The notes under the pieces: generated by a model
Database searches by the model: none
What the model saw: only the letters and a program-made list of their open reading frames with translations
Told to the model about the DNA's origin: nothing
Assembly (NCBI GenBank): GCA_013115145.1
Contig: JAAPAO010000254.1
Coordinates: 1-46,426, forward strand
Direction: 5' to 3'
DNA: 46,426 nt
Source of the DNA: Perkinsus chesapeaki
Taxonomy: Eukaryota > Perkinsozoa > Perkinsida > Perkinsidae
Part shown: piece after piece, positions 42,017 to 46,426 of the stretch
Numbering within the stretch: position 1 is the stretch's first letter
How the letters are laid out: the number at the start of each line of letters is the position of its first letter
Made by a program: the position numbers and the translations under genes

Positions 42017-42688
42017 CTACATCACAAAGCAGCACTACAGAAATATGTCTGTAAATCACATTGAGCCATTTAAAAGTCATTCCATCATTCTCAACGATGG
42101 GGATATTCCAAAACGACTTGGTGTTTCTCAGCAACTCCTTTGAATATCATACCGTAGGGAAGCCACTCACAAGAGCTCTCGAGGGTTGTATTCGTTACCA
42201 AAATATTGAAGGAAAGAAGTAATGGATATTATTGCCTGCTATCAATCCACTATTGGTGCCCTACTACTTCTAGCCAGTCTAAATAAGTACAATTACGCCC
42301 AATAAAAACAGGACGGGTGAATTGATCGGTCCGGGCAACATCAAACCACTATTGCTAATACCCCTCCTAGTAGTACTTTACGAAAGATGTCATGCAAATA
42401 AATTCACGAAATAAAGATGCCTATAAGCAGCAGTTGTACCATTCCTCTAATCTCATTTATCTTACCTCATGTGAGCTGCTAGAGCTGCTGCTTGCACTCG
42501 TAGAGCTAAGGTTGCTATCAGCAGCTGGCCTATTACCAGTGACACCTGACGACACATACACAATAATTCAAAGTTCCAAGATGTCTGAAGTAACTAGTCC
42601 TCCTCCTCACCCACCCCCAAACAGTCCATAATCCCCAACGACGACGACGGAAGCGCTTCATAGGGATTCCAATTGGGGCGAACATTTG
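42017..42688. other. spacer with weak minus-strand open segments
   Basis: Contains possible upstream exons of the gene at 41654-42016 and, near 42600-42688, an acidic frame ending VGEEED that might belong to the 3' end of the EEP gene. Nothing firm. Confidence 0.3.
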
Positions 42689-45600
42689 TTAAATTATAAA
42701 CAAAACCAAATAGGTAATACATTTCCAGTGAGAATAACGTAGCTCGACCTTCATGTCTTGCCAGCAGTTGCCGTTTAGTCCCGAAAATTGGCATTCTGTT
42801 CCGAGCTCACCTTGACTGCCTCCACATGACACCGGACTAACCGCACCGCTTTTAACCCACAAGTAATCCAATCGTTTCGGACAAGACGGGACATCCTGAA
42901 CACCTTATACCTTTCACGCGCCACGAAATTCCCTACCTGGTCGCTTGTTACACCATATTTCGCCAGAGTTTCATCGCTCATCTCTCCCCAATTCCCCTGA
43001 TAACTCGGCGGGTGCGGCAACCTCTCCTTATCGGCGTGCAATTGCCAAACATCCTGGAAGCCCGCATTGCCGAGGAAGTCCTTGACCCTTTCATAAACGC
43101 TCGTTGGTTTATTCGTTATTAGACTTTCTGTTTCTTCAGATGACAGAGAGGTGCTACGGCCTGTTCGAGTTGGGGAGGGAGGGCACCGAATGGAAGACTG
43201 AAAAGGGTCGAAATTCATCTGTGGCACTCGAAACACACTGCGCTGTCGGTAAAGTCTTCGGTTTGTCTATGTGCAAATAATGCGATAGATAGGTAGTCTA
43301 ATATAGAATCAACGATACACCGCGTAATAACATTATTGACCTATTATTTTGTTAATATATAACTTGATATTATTTATTTTACTACCAAACTTTATTACTA
43401 CTGCCACGTCGTCTATCGGCCCAAGTATAATCACTATTAAATAGAGACTTGAGTATGAATTCCGATGCGGACTACTTAAAGTATAGTAAAACCCGACATA
43501 TGAATTGGATGTCGAATACTATACAGACGATACCCGATTCACTCCATAAGCAGTCGAGTAAGCCATATCGACCCAACAGCTCTCCCCTTCCTCTATCACC
43601 TTATTCCTCTTCCCCTCCTCCATCATCTTGTCTCGTCCAGTTCCATCAATATTCCAATCACCAGTCATAACAGCTGCCGCAACACGCAAGCCTTTATTAG
43701 CACATTCCTTCTCCAGATACGCTACAACGTCCAATACGACTTTCTAAAATTTACAAATCAATTATAAAAATGCCTCCATGAAATGCTACCAGTTGTGCGA
43801 GCTTGACATCGGAGTCGTGGCCTGCATCGAGATGGGTCGTAGCGACTATCACCACCTGAACAGCGTAGATCATCGACCGGGAAGTGCAATGATGATTGAC
43901 AAAACCGTATTTAGGAATCCTAAGCATTATTATCGTATTTAGGAATTCAGCCCAAGCAAAAGACAGGCTTTTAGGATAATTAAGCCATTTATCATACTTA
44001 GTACGTTCGAGGTACCGTTGGATAAGGAACTCATAGATTATCGAATCACATTGAATACCACAGAACTTCTAGAGCGGAAAAATGGAAGCGGTTACTGTTG
44101 GAAGCTGCTACAAGCTGATCACATTTATCGATCCCTGGCATTATTAATATTACATTAATATTATGCCATATTTCCTACTGCTAATACTGTATTACTTTAA
44201 TTAAGCAGCATCAACTTCCCACAAGTAAAGCATTTAATGATCACTTCAGCTGTACGAATCTATCTTATACAAGAATTTCTGTCGCTCGAGTAACACTTCT
44301 TGGGCTCGCAAGTACAGGAAAGCCGGCGAGGGTGGATAGATACCGCATTGAGCCTCAGTGATAGAAATCGAATAACCACCATCCATAAGGTATTACATCA
44401 CTCCCTCTATCCAAAACAACCCCAAGGGCTCCTTTAGACGCCATGGCATCCTCGCCAGTGGCAACAGTAAACCTATTAAATCTGACAAAAAAAAAGAATC
44501 ACCGAGGATCGAGCCAGAGACCACTTACTTTTCCATGAGTATCGGCCACCTCGACATTATAATCAACCCCGAGTCCAAGAACTTAGTGGGTGCCGAACAC
44601 TCACAAACATGTGTGCCAAAAGCTTTAGTAGAGTATTTCAATTGGGTATCTATCAACCATTATATCATTTATTATAATCGATTTCTCCTTTTCGTCGCAC
44701 AGCAGCCACTTAGATAACGAAACGCACCCAAAAGACCGTCTGGTGATACGGACACTCCCACGGAGTTATATACCTCTAAGCCCTTAATAAGCATGAAGGT
44801 GACACATACTGTTGAAAAGGCTACACATATCCTAATATTACTAAGATTCATGTGCAAAACGAAGTAGAGGAGCGCAGCAGCAGCCTCCACCATAAGACGG
44901 CTCAAACCCCAACGGGCCCCATGACCTTAATTTTGACAAATTCCCTTTGAATTTCAAATCCATAGAATTTACCGTATGACAAATAGTATTTTTATGCCTA
45001 ATGATTAGCAAGACCATTATTACGGTTCTGAACATATCGGACGACTTCTCCTCTCGCAAAGAACCTCCCACAAAATAAAGCATTTATCATGCTTGCAACA
45101 GCCGACTGCTGATCCGTCCACGCCTCTTGAAGTGTTATTACCTGAACACGAGGAGTTCTCATCTACAACACCACCAAATTTCGTGATGATAACTTGACGG
45201 TTTCGATAATGAGCGCATAGACTTCTCGTGTACATTTTTGAAGGTTCTCAGCAAAAGGAAACATAAGATAATGCTTTTCCAGGTTTACCCAACTCCATTC
45301 CTCGAAAAGACCCTAATGCACCTCCCCGGACCTAGGCCCTCTTGGAGGGCGATATAATCCCAACAAATCGTTACAGACCCGCCTGTGTGTTACATCCAGA
45401 TTGTAAGTGTTGGCCTGTTGTTCGATATGACGGCATACTCTTTGTGCTCTCTCGGGTATACGAGGATCTAGGCAACCTGGGAACCTCGCTCGGACCTGAG
45501 AGAAATAGCTACGCATGCTGGGGGAGGTAACAGACTTTGGTTTATAATCATCTCATTGTGACTATGATTTACCCACATTTCAAATCATAGCCACTATTTC

Positions 45601-45927
45601 TGAATCGAGGGAAATTAGACACCGTAAACAGTACAGTAATGGATCTATTAAGTCATGGAAATAGTTATATTCTAATACATAAAGTTAAACAATTTGGTTG
45701 TACTTTAACTTCACTTGTACATGCATCAGGTCTCTCTTCTATATACCCCCCCTTTATTAACATTATATTCCTATTTTGTATTATCCTATATAATCCCCTA
45801 TTACCGGTATAAGCCAGGTATTAAAGGTCATTATATTAATAACATCATCTTGCTTCCTGGTATCACCAAGATTAGCAAGGGTAGGGGGCACTCCACCGCC
45901 CGATGGTTGCTGGCTTGTAGTAGACAT
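42689..45927 (-). CDS. endonuclease/exonuclease/phosphatase family, neutral-sphingomyelinase-like
   Basis: Supported exons in gene order: 45927-45805, 45495-45394, 45141-about 45090, 44581-44529, 44481-44397, 43855-43790, 43743-about 43573, 43218-42937, 42895-42811 and about 42757-42689. The EEP fold is complete in order: INIMTFNTWLIP (metal-binding Asn), ANTYNLDVITLQEAWTDQQS (metal Glu), LDSGLIIMSRWPILMEK, FNRFTVATGEDAMASKGALG, VVIVATTHLDAGHDSDVKLA, VAAAVMTGDWNIDG (GD-x-N), VKDFLGNAGFQDVWQL and CPKRLDYLWVKSG. The 'SGLxxxSRxP' and 'KG' blocks point to the neutral sphingomyelinase/phosphodiesterase branch rather than DNase I or CCR4, but the substrate is uncertain. No membrane segment is seen. 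The usual C-terminal SDH motif is not found; KVELRYSHW sits near that place. Some exons between 45.09 and 44.58 kb are missing. Introns at 42896 and 44482 are family members. Confidence 0.82.
42896..42936 (-). repeat. family-1 intron in EEP gene (41 nt)
   Basis: GTAGGGAATTTCGTGGCGCG, ending AAGGTGTTCAG. Unspliced, the frame stays open by chance but loses the domain. Excision (not a multiple of three) joins YGVTSDQ to DVPSCPKRLDYLWV and restores the EEP motif. Confidence 0.88.
44482..44528 (-). repeat. family-3 intron in EEP gene, sense (47 nt)
   Basis: GTAAGTGGTCTCTGGCTCGA, then TCCTCGGTGATTC, a T run and GTCAG. Phase 2 joins RWPILME-K to FNRFTVATGED. Confidence 0.8.
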
Positions 45928-46426
45928 AATAGTAACCAATAAAAAATCTACAAATGAAGAGGATGACGTTCCTTACTGACAAATACTCAATCTCAGAACC
46001 TCACGGAAAGGGGTTTCTAATGAGGAAAGAAAGGAAATATCGATTTCAGAGGATTAAAGCGGGAAAATGTTTGCACGCTAGCACGGAAAAATGTCTTGGC
46101 AACTGACATTTTGTGTATCTTGCACGGGTCAACCCAAGATTCTCGTCACCAAAAAAATCGCGGAGCGAAGAATTTAGTGTGTCGATTACCCCCTAGGGGA
46201 CATCGAAGGGCGCTCGCTAATTGCACTGTGATGTTTGTGCTTGTGCAAAGCCAACTTCAATAATAACTCAAGTAGATCTGGTTTGGGAGAACGGTTTCCG
46301 CTACGATTAACAGTGATGCCCGAATCAACGGTAAATCACAATAACAACAACTATAACTTATAGCTACAGCACCCACAGAAATATAGCTAATCGCTTTCCT
46401 GCAATGTGCACGAACCCTAATGAGGA
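45928..46426. other. upstream flank of EEP gene with a family-4 copy
   Basis: TTGTGTATCTTGCACGGGTC at about 46112-46131 continues into CAACCCAAGATTCTC, the longest family-4 match in antisense (plus) orientation. No coding exon is supported to the window end. Confidence 0.45.

Overview
The window is nuclear DNA of an intron-dense protist with a standard stop-codon set. The gene set fits a perkinsid-like alveolate (my best guess is a Perkinsus species): a TCAF/M60-type metallopeptidase, an expanded S28 serine peptidase family, a lineage-type pair of small secreted proteins, and genes cut by many 40-60 nt introns. No single marker proves this. I see no rRNA, no intact tRNA, no CRISPR array and no bacterial operon structure. 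All exon models were made by hand from GT...AG sites, phase continuity and protein-family fit; no alignment was run.

Layout. 1-4.5 kb: two paralogous small secreted proteins (+) with a gene-free stretch between them that holds a double perfect palindrome. 4.5-9.9 kb: a minus-strand gene of at least 20 exons, with acidic low-complexity exons and a C-terminal U-box. 10.7-11.8 kb: minus-strand exons, including a helical-repeat protein. 13.1-16.5 kb: a minisatellite, then a decayed S28 peptidase pseudogene. 17.2-19.99 kb: TCAF/M60 peptidase (+). 20.1-23.65 kb: DUF1764 protein, WW-domain protein and YIPF membrane protein (+). 24.2-27.0 kb: CCDC97-like splicing-associated protein and acylphosphatase (+). 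27.5-29.4 kb: TauE/SafE transporter (-). 30.7-33.9 kb: a basic hypothetical protein, a PHD-like zinc finger and a RING-H2 protein, all minus. 34.9-35.4 kb: putative N-myristoylated protein (-). 36.5-37.5 kb: gene-free DNA crowded with hairpins. 38.1-40.5 kb: coiled-coil protein (-). 41.7-42.0 kb: end of an unknown gene (-). 42.7-45.9 kb: endonuclease/exonuclease/phosphatase (neutral-sphingomyelinase-like) gene (-).

The main discovery is in the introns. When the genes are spliced so that reading frame and domains are restored, many introns in unrelated genes share sequence and fall into at least four families: (1) a core ATTTCGTGGCGCGTGAC; (2) a core GCGTTGAGGAAATGTAAGAT, four times in one gene; (3) a tRNA B-box-like core such as GGTCCCGAGTTCGAATCC, present in sense and antisense; (4) a core GTGCAAGATACAAAACAGG. 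Copies also lie antisense, next to start and stop codons, and apparently inside exons. This looks like introner-type intron gain by several short elements. A second oddity is ultra-short introns (23-28 nt).
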